Position numbers and translations under genes: made by a program. The notes beneath the pieces were generated by a model, which saw nothing but the letters and a program-made list of their open reading frames with translations, was not told where the DNA came from and did not search any database. Shown one piece after another: positions 1 to 11,356 of a stretch of DNA of 64,000 nucleotides. Every line of letters begins with the position of its first letter. The stretch's first letter is position 1. The stretch is from Perognathus longimembris pacificus (taxonomy: Eukaryota; Chordata; Mammalia; Rodentia; Heteromyidae): the NCBI RefSeq assembly GCF_023159225.1, contig NC_063166.1:79137785-79201784 (forward strand), written 5' to 3'.

Positions 1-50
1 AGCCTCCTGAAGAGCTGGGATGACAGGTGCGGGCCACCAGCGCCCGGCTG
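1..50 (-). mobile_element. SINE fragment cut by the window edge
   Basis: AGCCTCCTGAAGAGCTGGGA is the reversed 7SL-like arm of the common dimeric SINE. Confidence 0.7.
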
Positions 51-1080
51 GTCTCCCCCTCCCCCTCCCCCTCCCCCTCCTTCCCCTTCCCCTCCCCCCT
101 CATTTCCCCCGTTCTTCCGGGGTTTTGTGACTCCCGGAGTTTCCCGGGCGGGCTGGGGACTTCCGCAGCCACAGACCCGGGAAAGCCTGGCCCCCGGGGG
201 GCACCGGCAGCACAGCCCCCCGCGACCCCCCTCACCCCGTCCTTCCACACACCCCTTGCCTCACGTCGATGGTCCCGGCCGCGCTCGGTAAGCACCCTGG
301 CCACGCCATCCTTGCCGGCCTGGGCCAACTTGGGGACCGTGAGCCCCTCCCCTGGCAGGGTGTCCCCGATCCTCACCCCCCGGTCCCCACGGCCACACAC
401 GGCTTCAGAGGAGGAAAGGGAAGCCTTGCACACAGCGGGCCAGGTGTGAATCAGCACGCTCACCGTGGAAGCCAGTAGAAAGTTCCGCACAAAAGCAAGG
501 GAGAGGCACGTGACTCAGCCTCCTCCCAGCTGAGAATCTTTCTGAGGAATCTTCTGGAAGGGACGCTTGCTTGCCTGCCTCGGAAGCAGACGGCCCGCTG
601 GCCCACGACAGCCGAGAACCCCAACTGATGGACGCACGCGGTGCCCGAACGCAATGGAATACTGCTCTGCCCTGAAAAAGAGCGCAGGCGTGTTGTTTGC
701 CACACAGGGGCGGAAGCGGAGGTCGCTCGGTGAACCGAGGCAGGCCAGGCTCGATCGCCCGGGCCCGGGGAATCCGCACGGCCACGTTGATGTCCTGGGC
801 TTGAGTGTGCCACTCACGGGAGGCCGGGACGGACGGGCCGGCCAGCGGGGACCGTCAGGGTGTCGTCGCTCCCGGCACAGTGGGTGACGGGGTAACAAGT
901 GTGCTGTGTGGTTCCGGGAGCTGGGGGTGGCCTGACCCCCTCCCCCCCCACCTCTGCTTCCCGAGCTTTCTCAGCCTCTGCGAGCGGTCTGGGGAGAATT
1001 CTAGAACCTCTGCTGACTGCAGGAACCCAGCCCCTGCCCACACCCAGTGTGGCAAGGCGGAGGGGCGCCCCGCTCCTGGC
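46..1080. other. Intergenic, no recognised feature
   Basis: Moderately GC-rich unique sequence with a CCCCTC-rich pyrimidine run at 55-110. No gene or repeat family is recognised. Confidence 0.6.
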
Positions 1081-1086
1081 CAGCAC

Positions 1087-1195
1087 CTCTTGGTGGCGGT
1101 GGTGGCGGGCGTGGGGCTTGAACTCGGGGCTGGGCAGCTCGAGGCTGGCGCTCTACCACCCGGGCAGCCCGCATTGCAGGCGTGAGCCCCGCTGC
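1087..1195 (-). mobile_element. Degraded dimeric SINE
   Basis: GGGGCTTGAACTCGGGGCTG followed by CTCTACCACC and GCAGGCGTGAGCC: right arm and 7SL end with the middle deleted. Confidence 0.65.
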
Positions 1196-1382
1196 TTCTG
1201 AGACCTGCAAGAAAGAGCTTGCCTGCTGAGGACGGGGGGCGGGTCACACAGCCCCCCAGGGGAAACATGTCACAAGCGGGGTCCCCCTGAGGGCTCTGGG
1301 TCCAGCGGGGGATGAGATTGAGGCCCCGGCCCCCGCTCTCCTGGCTCTGTGACGCTCCGCTGCCTCTGCCGTAACATCTGGA

Positions 1383-1475
1383 TGGCCGTGACCTTGACCT
1401 GTGACAACACAGCTGGCCGTGACCTTGGCCTGGGAGGACACGTCTGGCCATGAACTTGACCTGTGACTGCACTGC
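1383..1475. repeat. Three tandem 31-bp units with nuclear-receptor half-sites
   Basis: Units at 1383-1413, 1414-1444 and 1445-1475. The cores are TGACCTTGACCT (1389-1400), TGACCTTGGCCT (1420-1431) and TGAACTTGACCT (1451-1462), exactly 31 bp apart. Confidence 0.85.
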
Positions 1476-1610
1476 CAGCCCGTTCCAGGACGCTCCCAAC
1501 TCTGGGGGGAGGGGGACGATGACGTCATGTTGTCTTCAGGGTAATCGCTACCCGGAACATTCCCTATGGGAATCTCCCTCCCTCCAGGCAGGAGAGGAAC
1601 GGGCTTCTAG

Positions 1611-1671
1611 CCCAGGGGTGGGGGGGAGGGGGGAGGGGGGCAGGGGGCGGGGCAGGGCGGGGGGGCACCTC
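1611..1671 (+). repeat. G-run cluster, quadruplex candidate
   Basis: More than six runs of four to seven G within 60 bp. Similar clusters lie at about 1,860-1,960 and 7,868-7,900. Confidence 0.85.
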
Positions 1672-2154
1672 GCATCCCAATCCAATGCACCCTATCTTCC
1701 CGGCCCCCTAGGACGACCGAGCCAATGCTCATCCTACCCGAGACACACAGATGCAAGGGAAGGGAATGTGCTCGAAGCCCTGGGGCCCCTGACTAGGCCT
1801 CTCAGCCTGGCTCTCTGAGCTCCGCTGGGACAGGTGCACGGCGGGCAGAGCTGGTGGCCTGGGGGTGGGGGGGCGGAGGGCGGGGCAGCCGGGGCTCCCC
1901 AGAGCTATCCCCAGCCCTTCGCAAGCCGGGTTCACGGGGGGGGGGGGGGCGGGGAGGCCGGGCTGGACGGCAGCTGGGGCCACCCTCCATGCGGGCCAGG
2001 GGGATGGGGGGGCACAGCTGGCGTTCTGGAATTTCCGGGAATTCTTTAAGCTGTGCATTCACTTTATATAGGTGTATGATGTATACATATATCATATATA
2101 TACAAATACACACACACACCCATGCATATGCTTTCCTGTGTGTTTTTATTTATT

Positions 2155-2625
2155 TAGTGCCAGTCCTGGGGCTGGAACTCAGGGCCTGGATGCCATCTCT
2201 GAGCTCTTATTTTATTTATTTATTTTTTTTGCTTTTTACCAGTCCTGGGCCTTGGACTCAGGGCCTGAGCACTGTCCCTGGCTTCTTTTTGCTCAAGGCT
2301 AGCACTCTGCCACTTGAGCCACAGTGCCACTTCTGGCTTTTTTCTATATATGTGGTGCTGAGGAATCGAACCCAGGGCTTCATACATATGAGGCGAGCAC
2401 TCTACCACTAGGCCACATTCCCAGCATCTCTGAGCTCTTTTACTCAAGGCTAGTGCTCTACCACTTGAGCCACAGGCTCCATTTCCAGATTTGTTCTGGT
2501 TAATTGAAGATAAGAGTCTCACAGGCTTTCCTGCCTGGGCTGACCTCCAGGTCCGATCCTCTAATCTCAGCCTCCTGAGCAGCTAGGGCTACAGGCGTGA
2601 GCCACTGGTGCCTTTTATAATTATG
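2155..2625 (-). mobile_element. Dimeric SINE (7SL/B1-like arm), split
   Basis: The host element of the nested SINE. The right arm lies on the low-coordinate side. The 7SL-derived arm (reverse of TAGCTxCTCAGGAGGCTGAG) lies at 2,545-2,615. Confidence 0.9.
2209..2424 (-). mobile_element. Dimeric SINE (ID arm), nested in another SINE
   Basis: Flanked by perfect 15-bp duplications CATCTCTGAGCTCTT at 2194-2208 and 2425-2439, which are sequence of the host SINE. Confidence 0.95.
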
Positions 2626-2639
2626 TAAAAGGGAAGCCC

Positions 2640-2725
2640 AGCTTGGGGAAGAGGCTCGAGTGGGAGAATGTTTGCTTAGCCTGTGAAAGCCGCTGGGTTC
2701 AATTCTCAGTACCATAGCGAAGGAG
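2640..2725 (+). mobile_element. ID-like SINE monomer
   Basis: CAGCTTGGGGAAGAGGCTCG start and GGGTTCAATTCTCAGTACC B box. Confidence 0.65.
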
Positions 2726-3806
2726 CAGGAGACCAGACAGACAGACAGAAAAGGGGGGAGGGCAGGAAGAAAGAAGCAAGCGGGGGAGGGAGGGAGGAGG
2801 AAGCACTGTGTGCGTTTCACCATATATTTCTTTGGCATTAAGGTTTTACGGACATGAACCTCCAGACCTTTCTTGTGCTCTGGCTAGTTCTGAGATGGGC
2901 CAGCCCGGACCAAGATCCTTCTGTTTCTGCTTCCCAACCGAGCTGGGAAGACAGGCGTACATCACCATGCCCATCTATAGGTTGAGATGAGGTCTCAAAA
3001 ACGCTTTGCCCCACTGTCCTGCAACTGTGTCCTTGTCCCTCCCTCCCTCCCTCCCTCCCTTTCCTTTTAGAAGCCGAAGGTCAGAGTTGGCTGAGTGCTG
3101 ATGAGAGCAGAAATTTCCAGAATACAAGCCATCCAGGCCCACCTCGGAACTGGGAGCTGGGTCCTCGGCTGGCCTCCCTTTCCTCCCTGAGTGACCCATC
3201 TGGCCCTGGAGCACAGGCGGGCGGGCCGGCCGGGGGAGGGAGCTGGGTTCAGGTTTCCATGATCCACTCTTCCACGCTCATCAACAAGTGCCCAGGTACC
3301 CGGGAGCCCCCCCCCCCCCCCCCCGGCTCACTGCTGAGCCAGGCCCGGCTCGGGCAACCCTGGAGGGCGGTGCCAGGAGCCCGCAGGGCGGGGATGGGGC
3401 CAGGGGAGCAGTCGGGATGGGGAGGAGCCCCAGCTGGGGGGGGAGCACTGGGGAGGAGGAGGAGCCCCAGCCGGGGGCCCCCAGAGGCACAGTTCTGCTT
3501 TCAGGGCGGCGTGCTCCTGAAATGCAGAAGTCGGGAGTGAGGAGGGAGATTCTGACTTCGGTGCCGGGGACGAGAGAACACCGGTGCTTTCTGACCAGGA
3601 AACGGGGGACGGGGCCTGGGGCTGGAGGGCGCAGGGTGGGAGGACGGCTGGGGTCCTGGGCAGCCGAGGCCAGAGGGGGGCCTGGCTTCTCTTCAGGTCA
3701 GAGCGGTGCGGTTGGGGACCGGCACCCCTCTCCTTCCTCCTCTTCCCTGGCACTCAGAGCCCAGACCGCCGCCGCAGGGGGCTTGGAACAGCCTCCGCTG
3801 GGCTGT
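2726..3806. other. Intergenic unique sequence
   Basis: Contains a (CTCC)n run at 3,038-3,061 and a run of about 16 C at 3,308-3,325. No gene is recognised. Confidence 0.6.
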
Positions 3807-5045
3807 GAGCGCTGGGCTGGTGTGAGCAGATCTGTCGTGGGCTGGTGTGAGCAGATCTGTCGTGGGCTGGTGTGAGCGGATCTGTCGTGGGCTGGTGTGA
3901 GTGGAACTGTCGTGGGCTGGTGTGAGGATCTGTCGTGGGCTGGTGTGAGGATCTGTTGTGGGCTGGTGTGAGCGCTGGGCTGGTGTGAGCAGATGTCGTG
4001 GGCTGGTGTGAGCGGAACTGTCGTGGGCTGGTGTGAGGATCTGTCGTGGGATGGTGTGAGCGCTGGTCTGGTGTGAGCAGATGTTGTGGGATGGTGTGAG
4101 TGGATCTGTCGTGGGATGGTGTGAGCGCTGGGCTGGTGTGAGCAGATCTGTCGTGGGATGGGGTGAGCACCAGGCTGGTGTGAGCAGATCTGTCGTGGGC
4201 TGGTGTGAGGATCTGTCGTGGGCTGGTGTGAGCGCTGGGCTGGTGTGAGCAGATCTGTCGTGGGATGGTGTGAGCGGATCTGTCGTGGGCTGGTGTGAGG
4301 ATCTGTTGTGGGATGGTGTGAGCGCTGGGCTGGTGTGAGCAGATCTGTCGTGGCATGGTGTGAGCACCTGGCTGGTGTGAGCAGATGTGTTATGGGCTGG
4401 TGTGAGCAGATCTGTCGTGGGATGGTGTGAATGCCAGGCTGGTGTGAGCGCTGGGCTGGTGTGAGCGGATCTGTCATGGGCTGGTGTGAGTGCCAGGCTG
4501 GTGTGAGATCTGTCGTGGGATGGTGTGAGCACCTGGCTGGTGTGAGCAGATCTATCATGGGATGGTGTGAGTGGATCTGTCCTGGGCTGGTGTGAGTGCT
4601 GGTCTGGTGTGAGCGGATCTGTCCTGGGCTGGTGTGAGCGCTGGTCTGGTGTGAGTGGATCTGTTCTGGGCTGGTGTGAGTGCTGGGCTGGTGTGAACGG
4701 ATCTGTCCTGGGCTGGTGTGAGTGCTGGCCTGGTGTGAGTGGATGTCATGGGCTGGTGTGAGCGCTGGGCTGGTGTGAACGGATCTGTCCTGGGCTGGTA
4801 TGAGCGCTGGGCTGGTGTGAGCAGATTTGTCATGAGCTGGTGTGAGCGCTGGTCTGGTGTGAGCAGATTTGTCATGGGCTGGTGTGAGCGCTGGGCTGGT
4901 GTGAGCAGATCTGTCCTGGGCTGGTGTGAGCGCTGGGCTGGTGTGAGCAGATCTGTCCTGGGCTGGTGTGAGCGCTGGGCTGGTGTGAGCAGATCTGTCC
5001 TGGGCTGGTGTGAGCGCTGGGCTGGTGTGAGTGGATCTGTCGGCT
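3807..5045. repeat. Minisatellite 1, 42-bp higher-order unit
   Basis: About 29 copies of a 42-bp unit. Each is made of a 17-bp half (GGGCTGGTGTGAGCGCT) and a 25-bp half that adds AGATCTGTCGT. Some halves are tandemly repeated or lost. Because 42 is a multiple of 3, the array is open for hundreds of codons on the minus strand; this is not evidence of a gene. Confidence 0.97.
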
Positions 5046-5313
5046 GGGAGGGGGAGGGGAGAGGCCAGAGGCGGCCAGCAGTTGGCTTCAGGGTGAGGCA
5101 ACATGGCCAGGCAGTGTTTCTCACCCCAGTAACCCCTAAGTTTCCAGCTTCCCCTTTTATAGCTCCTAATAGGGCCGTGACTAAGAGAGTGGCCTGCGGG
5201 CTCTTACTCAGCACGGGGTGGCTGCTCCTCAGCACCCAGGAACCAGCCTTTCGGGTGCCTGGCAACCACCACGCCGGGCCCCCTGCTCACCCAGGGCTTC
5301 AGACCCCGGGACC

Positions 5314-5386
5314 CCAGGCCCAGGAGCCCAGGTCCAGGAGCCCAGGCCCAGGAGCCCCAGGCCCAGGAGCCCCAGGGCAGGCCTGG
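5314..5386 (+). repeat. 12-13 bp short tandem repeat
   Basis: Five or six copies of a GGCCCAGGAGCCC-type unit. A separate 18-bp duplication containing GACCGTCTCGAGTGT lies at 5,477-5,511. Confidence 0.8.
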
Positions 5387-5399
5387 CCGCCCGCCACAC

Positions 5400-5960
5400 T
5401 AGGCCCAAGAAAGAGACGCACGCGTCCACGGGCGGGTAAGATGCCGCCCTCAGCAGCCACGGGGAAAGGGCGCTGCCGACCGTCTCGAGTGTGCAGACCG
5501 TCTCGAGTGTTTTCGGGGGTGCAGACACTGGCTTCAGGCTCAATGGGGTGAACGGGGGGCAGGGGATGAAGAGGGGCTGCGGGGGGCGGGAGTGGCCGGC
5601 CGGCCCCGAGCTCAGGCCGCGTCGGGGCGGGCCCGTGGGGAGGGGGGACGGCGGGACGGCGCGCGGAGGGCGGGGCTGGGCCTCGGGTCGTCTGGAGTGG
5701 CGGCCGTCTGCTTTGAGATGCGGTACGAGGGAACAGTGCCCCCTCGCGGGGCTGGCTGCCTTCCACGCAGAGCGTCGCGCCCATCTTCTCTCCGTCCCGC
5801 ACACTGGCTGCCGCGAGTGGGATCAGGTCCGCGGGCTTCCGACCACTGATTTCGGCCCTTGGGGTGAGGTCGTGGGCAGCCAGGACGTGTGTGCGGGGTG
5901 AGCACATCAGCGGCCCCCCTCCCCTCCCCAGGTCTCTCCCGGAGCCATCAGTGTGCCAGC
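5400..5960. other. CpG-rich patch without an identified gene
   Basis: High CpG density and few stops on either strand. No ORF here resembles a known protein. It may be an upstream regulatory CpG island. Confidence 0.5.
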
Positions 5961-6235
5961 AGCCTGAGGCCGCGGGGGCAGGCCCGTGCGCGTGCACACA
6001 CACTGGGTGTGAGCGCATGTGTGTACTCCAGGTCCCTCCCATCCTGTCCTCTTCATCCCTTCCCAGGAGCTCTGGTCGGAGACGGTGGCTAAGACACGCC
6101 CACTCCCTTCCTATTGGCCAGCCTGCGGTCACGTGGGAAGCGGGTGACGTAGTTTAGAGGGGGGGAGGGGGAGCTGACCTTGGGACAATTAGCATCTGAC
6201 CTCAAAGCAAGGATGAGGCCCAGAACAAAAATCTT

Positions 6236-7199
6236 TTTTTTTTTTTCTTCAAATTTTTATTATCAAACTGATGTACAGAGAGGTTACAGTTTCATACGTT
6301 AGCCATTGGATACATTTCTTGTACTGTTACCTTGTCCCTCATACCCCCCTCCCTCATCCCCCTTTCCCTTCCCCCCACCCCCCCACGGAGGTGTTCAGTT
6401 CACTTACACCAAACAGTTTTGCAAGTATTGCTTTTGTAGTTGTTTCTCTTTTTTTACCCTGTGTCTCTCAATTTTGGTATTCCCTTTCAATTTCCTAGTT
6501 CCAATACCAATATACACGGTTTCCGATATACTCAGATAAGATTACAGAGACAGTGCAGGTACAACCACAGGAAGGTGATACAAGAACATCATCAATAATA
6601 GAAGCTATAGATACACATGGGACGTTGAAAGTAGTTACAATTGTGATATAACAATTGTTTCCATAACATGGAGTTCATTTCATTTAGCATCATCTTATGT
6701 GTTCATAAGGGTATAGCTATTGGGCTCTTGTGATCCACTGCTGTGACTTGCCTAAACCTGTACTAATTATTCCCAATAAGGGAGACCATAGAGTCCATGT
6801 TTCTTTGGGTCTGGCTCACTTCACTTAGTATAATTTTTTCCAAGTCCTTCCATTTCCTTACAAATGGGACAATGCCATTCTTTCTAATAGAGGCATAAAA
6901 TTCCATTGTGTATATGTACCACATTTTCCTGATCCATTCGTCTACTGAGGGGCATCTGGGTTGGTTCCAGATTCTCGCTATGACAAATTGTGCTGCGATG
7001 AACATTGTTGTGCTGGTGGCTTTACTGTGATTTTGTTTGTGGTCTTTTGGATAGATACCCAAAAGTGGGGCTGCTGGCTCATAGGGGAGCTCTATGTTTA
7101 GCCTTCTGAGAAATCTCCATACTGCTCGCCAGAGTGGCTGAACCAGTTTACATTCCCACCAGCAATGAAGTAGGGTTCCCTTTTGGCCACATCCCCTCC
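6236..7199 (-). mobile_element. LINE-1, 5'-truncated copy
   Basis: Minus-strand frame 7206-6763 reads the extreme C-terminus of L1 ORF2p (TLLHCWWECKLVQPLW, LLGIYPKDH, CPSVDEWIRKMWYIYTMEFY), which then stops. The 3' UTR ends in a poly(A) (plus-strand T run at 6,234-6,246). Near-identical flanks AGAACAAAA(A)TCTT at 6,222-6,235 and 7,200-7,212 are the target-site duplication. The insert is about 965 bp and dead. Confidence 0.95.
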
Positions 7200-7262
7200 A
7201 GAACAAAATCTTACTGCAGCCTCTGGGGATCAGGTGGGAGTCGGGGTACAGAAAAGGAAAAC

Positions 7263-7509
7263 AGCTGGGCGCTGGTGGCTCACACCTGCCCTCCTAGCTA
7301 CTCTGAAGGCTGAGAGCTGAGAGCCCCTGTTGGAGGCCAGCCCAGGCAGGAAAGTCCACGAGACTCCTGTCTCCAGTGAATCACCAAAAAGCCAGAGTGG
7401 AGCTGTGGCTCAAGTAGTAGAGTGCTAGCCTTGAATGAAAAAGCGAAGGGACAGCCAAGGGCCCTGAATTCAAGCCCTAGCACTGGCATGAAAAACAAAG
7501 AGAAAGAGA
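7263..7509 (+). mobile_element. Dimeric SINE (7SL/B1-like arm)
   Basis: Starts GCTGGGCGCTGGTGGCTCAC, continues through the right arm and ends in an A/G-rich tail. Confidence 0.93.
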
Positions 7510-9440
7510 GAGGGGGGGGGAATGGAATTATTTTCCTGCCACAGATCCGCCCACCTTCCACACAGTATTGCGAGGCCCCTGTGCAACACGATGCAGACGG
7601 AGCCCTCACGCCACAGAGCTGGCCACAGGAATGTCCCACCCACCCGCCATCCTAATTACAATGACTGGATCACGTCACGGCTCTTAGACGTCCCCCACGA
7701 GCAGTGGCTTCTCCCGGAATAAAGGGACGAGAGCCGTTTAACTCCCTCGAGAACACAAAAACGAGCTATGACCAACCACCAGGACCAGCCTCGGAATCTG
7801 AGGGGCTCAGGACAAAATGAGCATTCGGGCTCCATGGTCAAGAGTGGTGAAGGGTGGCAGGCCGCGTGTGGGCGGGGGAGGGGGGAGGGGGGAGGAGCGG
7901 CCGCACCTGCCGGGCGCCCACCCTTACCCGTGACGCTGGCGCCAGGGCACTGTGATCGCAGGTCCCGAGGTGCGGAGCGCACCCCCGGAGCTAGCTAGAG
8001 GAGACAGAAGCTAGCAGGTTGTAACATGCATTAGGAAAGGGTCCCAAGGGACCGCAGCCTGGTTTCCTCCCACCCAGTGGCCGACACCCTGCTAATCACA
8101 ACAGCTACACTTCCGGTAAGGCATCAGACCCTGCCCTCTGGTTATCATCCCAGCTAGCCATGGAACCCCTCACCTTTGGTAATAATAGTAATCACTGTCA
8201 TCATCACAGTGCCACAACCAGACTATCTCAGGTCATACCGTCCCCCTGTCATTACCTGCTTTGGAGTGTTTGTTTTGCATTCTGACAGGAGCTCCTGAGT
8301 AGCTGGGGCTGCGGGTGTGAGCTCTTGTGGGCGTTCATGGGAAGTGTGCATGAGTGTGCATAGCCCCCAGCTGAGGACATCGAGGCTGAGACCAGACAGC
8401 AGCTCTGGCTCCTGGGTTTTCGTATTTGCCAAGCTCGCCTCTGGACAGAGATTGGCTTAGAGATGGCCCGTGCGCCTCGGCCGGACCAATGGGATTCCAG
8501 GCCAGGACACAGGCTAGACCCCACTGCTGCCCCTACGGGAACGAGGCTTTGTCCAGGTCGGCTGGGCTGCAGGGCCGCCGATGGCTGGACGGCTGTATGG
8601 CTGGGCCTCCCTGCTTATCTGGAGGAGGGGGTGCGCCCGGGAGTGCGGCCGGCGCACAGGAAGCTGATAAGTGAGCTGGAAAGCACTAGTCATGATGACG
8701 TGGCTCCAGCCCCCTAGATCAAACTGTGCCTGAGGCAAGACCTTCGGGCTTCCCATTTTCCTCAGCTAGTAAGTTTCCCGTCTTGCAAAAGCCACGTGGA
8801 GTTGGGGTTTCTCATCAGAAGGCGTGGAGGCCGAGAGCAAAGGTACAGCAGCTCCCCCCAAGCCTGGGAGGCGGCGGGGGCGGCGGGCTCCGCGCTCCAG
8901 ACCAGTCCCCGCCCCGGCGCTCTCCCCCGCCTCCGCTCCCTCCTCTGCGGAGGGGTGCACGTGGCGAGCAAGGCGAGTGGAGCAGGGGTCCCCGTGCTCC
9001 TGGCTTCCAGCGCTTGGGCCTGGCTCTGTCGACCAGGCACGTCTCTTGCACCCCTAGATCGGCTCACCCGGCCAGGCAGCCTCCCTCGGCTTCTCAATGA
9101 GACCGGCCGCCCCTGCCTGGCTGTGTCCTCGGGGTGGCGGGACAGAGCCAAGGACCTTCCAGCTCTAGTCTACCTGTAAGCTGCAAAAAAGCAACTTCTG
9201 GAACCTTCCAAAGATTGGGGATACCCCGGGAATGACCTGAAGTTCATGGAAGACACAACGGCACCAAAGTAACATCCCTCTCCTGTGAGGTTGACATTTA
9301 GTGGTAGTGATGGATAAGAAACTCATAAACAACGTATGTAACTGGAACCCCCTGTTCATCATCTTTACAATGAAGATATATATATATGCCGACAAACATA
9401 AATACAAAACTAGATACCTAGAAAACCATCAAAAGTCTGG
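7510..9440. other. Intergenic unique sequence, partly CpG-rich
   Basis: GC- and CpG-rich around 7,850-7,990 and 8,440-9,100. It contains a short SINE-derived fragment near 8,290-8,335 and a TA run near 9,377. No gene is supported. Confidence 0.6.
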
Positions 9441-9443
9441 TGA

Positions 9444-9660
9444 ACTGGGGGGCAGGTAGCTCACGCCTGTAATCCTAGCTACTCAGCTCAGAAGGCTGAG
9501 GCCCAAGGGTCACAGTTCCAAGACTCCTTTCTCCAACAAACCACCAAAAAGCTGGAAGTGGAGCTGTGGTTCAAGTGACAGAGCACCAGCTTAAGTGAAA
9601 AAACTAAGGGACAAGGTCCAGGCCCTGAGTTCCAGCCCCTGTACTAGCACAAACCAAACC
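9444..9660 (+). mobile_element. Dimeric SINE (7SL/B1-like arm)
   Basis: GGTAGCTCACGCCTGTAATC start, right arm and an A-rich tail with AACC repeats. Confidence 0.92.
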
Positions 9661-9779
9661 AAACCGAAAAGGCAGGGCCTTGGCCACCGTGTGTTGGGAG
9701 GGCTGGGCCCCTGGGCCCGGGTGTGGGCTCTCTGGGCAGGGAACAGGGGAGCTTCTCGGGAGGGGGGGACAGGAAGATC

Positions 9780-9916
9780 TCTGTCCAAAGCCAGCCCAGG
9801 CAGAAGACTCTATGAGACTTTATCTCCAATTACCACTAAAAAGCTGGAAGTGCTAGAGTGTCAGTCTTGGCGGTAGGGAGGAGCCAAGCAAGAGAGCAAA
9901 GCCCTAGTACTAGCAC
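9780..9916 (+). mobile_element. Dimeric SINE, 5'-truncated
   Basis: Begins at AAAGCCAGCCCAGGCAG. The right arm is short and diverged. Confidence 0.75.
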
Positions 9917-9919
9917 TGT

Positions 9920-10610
9920 GTGTGTGTGTGTATTTGTGTACCTATATTGCACATGTATACGTGTATATGGAGTTCAGTGCTATGATACGAAGTGGCAAGG
10001 GCTGTGGAAAGAAAGAGCTAGGGCTGTGTTCCATGGAATTTGCCTGGGGAGGTAACACCTGACCTGAGCCATGAGGGACAAGCAGATCTTCCAGCAGAGT
10101 GAGTCACGCTGGAGGACCAGCAGGTGCAAAGGCCCTGAGGTGGAAAATGGTGACGTGTCGGTGAAGGGCCCAGGCAGGTGGCGCGTGATGGGGAAGCAGG
10201 CAGGGGTGGGTCAAGTGGGTTTGGAGCCAGGATTAGGAATTTGGTTTTCTCTAGGAAGGAGGGGGTGGTCTTGGAGGTTTTTGTCAGAGAAGGCAAAAAC
10301 ATTCTATGTGGAGTATAGGTGTGTGTATGGGCACCTGAGATTAGGGACAAGGCTTTGGAAGTGGGATTCCTAGCCGAGGCCTGAGACCCAACTCCAGGGC
10401 TTCCAACACGTCAGGTCTAGCCAGTGGCCCCAATATGCCCAACAGAGAGACCAGGAGTGGTGAGGGGCAGAGAGAGGAGGGGAGATGGAGATCACCGCAG
10501 CCCATCTTTGGTACTAGATGTGAGCTTTAGGTGTAAACACGGGGAGGAATGGGACAGGGAAGTGTGCACAATTGAACGATCCTGGTAAAGCAAGGCCTGG
10601 CTGATCTGGA
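9920..10610. other. Intergenic unique sequence
   Basis: A short TG run at about 9,917-9,931 starts the stretch. Nothing else is recognisable. Confidence 0.6.
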
Positions 10611-10623
10611 TCTCAGTTTGGGT

Positions 10624-10826
10624 CTTTTTTTTTTTGGCCAGTCCTGGGCCTTGGACTCAGGGCCTGAGCACTGTCCCTGGCTTCTTTTTGCTCAAGACTA
10701 GCACTCTGCCACTTGAGCCACAGCGCCCCTTCTGGCCATTTTCTGTATATGTGGTGCTGGGGAATCGAACCCAGGGCCTCATGTATATGAGGCAGGCACT
10801 CTTGCCACTAGGCCATATCCCCAGCC
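10624..10826 (-). mobile_element. Dimeric SINE (ID arm)
   Basis: Full length, with 12-bp duplications CTCAGTTTGGGT at 10612-10623 and 10827-10838. Confidence 0.95.
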
Positions 10827-11119
10827 CTCAGTTTGGGTTCTTCCAGGAGTTCTTCCCAGAGAAGTCTCTTGCTCCAGGGGTAGCCTTGTCATCACAGGAA
10901 ATTGTCCTCTTTGGAGCACCGTCTGTCCCCAGGGCTCTGCTGTTGCTTGCGGCTCACTGTGATCCTGTCCTTCCTAGACAGCAGGGCCATTGCAGGAGAC
11001 TCGTGGCAAAGGAGACGGGGTGGGGGTGGGACCCACAAGGCACATGTGACGTCAAGCTTTCCTCCTGCTCTCAGAGTGTTCTAGCAAAGAAGGACATGTG
11101 TATGTGTGTACGCACATGA

Positions 11120-11356
11120 GCCGGTACTGGGGCTTGAACTCGGGACCTGAGTGCTGTCTCTTAGCTTTTCCTTTTTTTGCTCAAGGCTGACACTCTACCA
11201 CCTGAGCCACAGCTCTGCCTCAGGCTTTTTGGTGGTTAGCTGGAGATAAGAGTCTCACGGACTTTCTTTACCCAGGCTGGCTTTGAACTTTGATCCTCAG
11301 ATCTCAGCCTTCTGGGGGTAGCTAGGATTACCCAGCATGAGCCACAGCCGTCAAGC
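11120..11356 (-). mobile_element. Dimeric SINE (7SL/B1-like arm)
   Basis: Starts with reversed right arm (GGTACTGGGGCTTGAACTCG) and ends with reversed 7SL arm. It is the last SINE before the promoter island. Confidence 0.92.

Noticed and set aside
3693..5104. ORF of 468 codons on the minus strand with a repeated Ser-Pro-Ala-Leu-Thr-Pro pattern
   Set aside because: It is the translation of a 42-bp minisatellite, whose period is a multiple of three. Other frames are open as well, and there is no domain or promoter.
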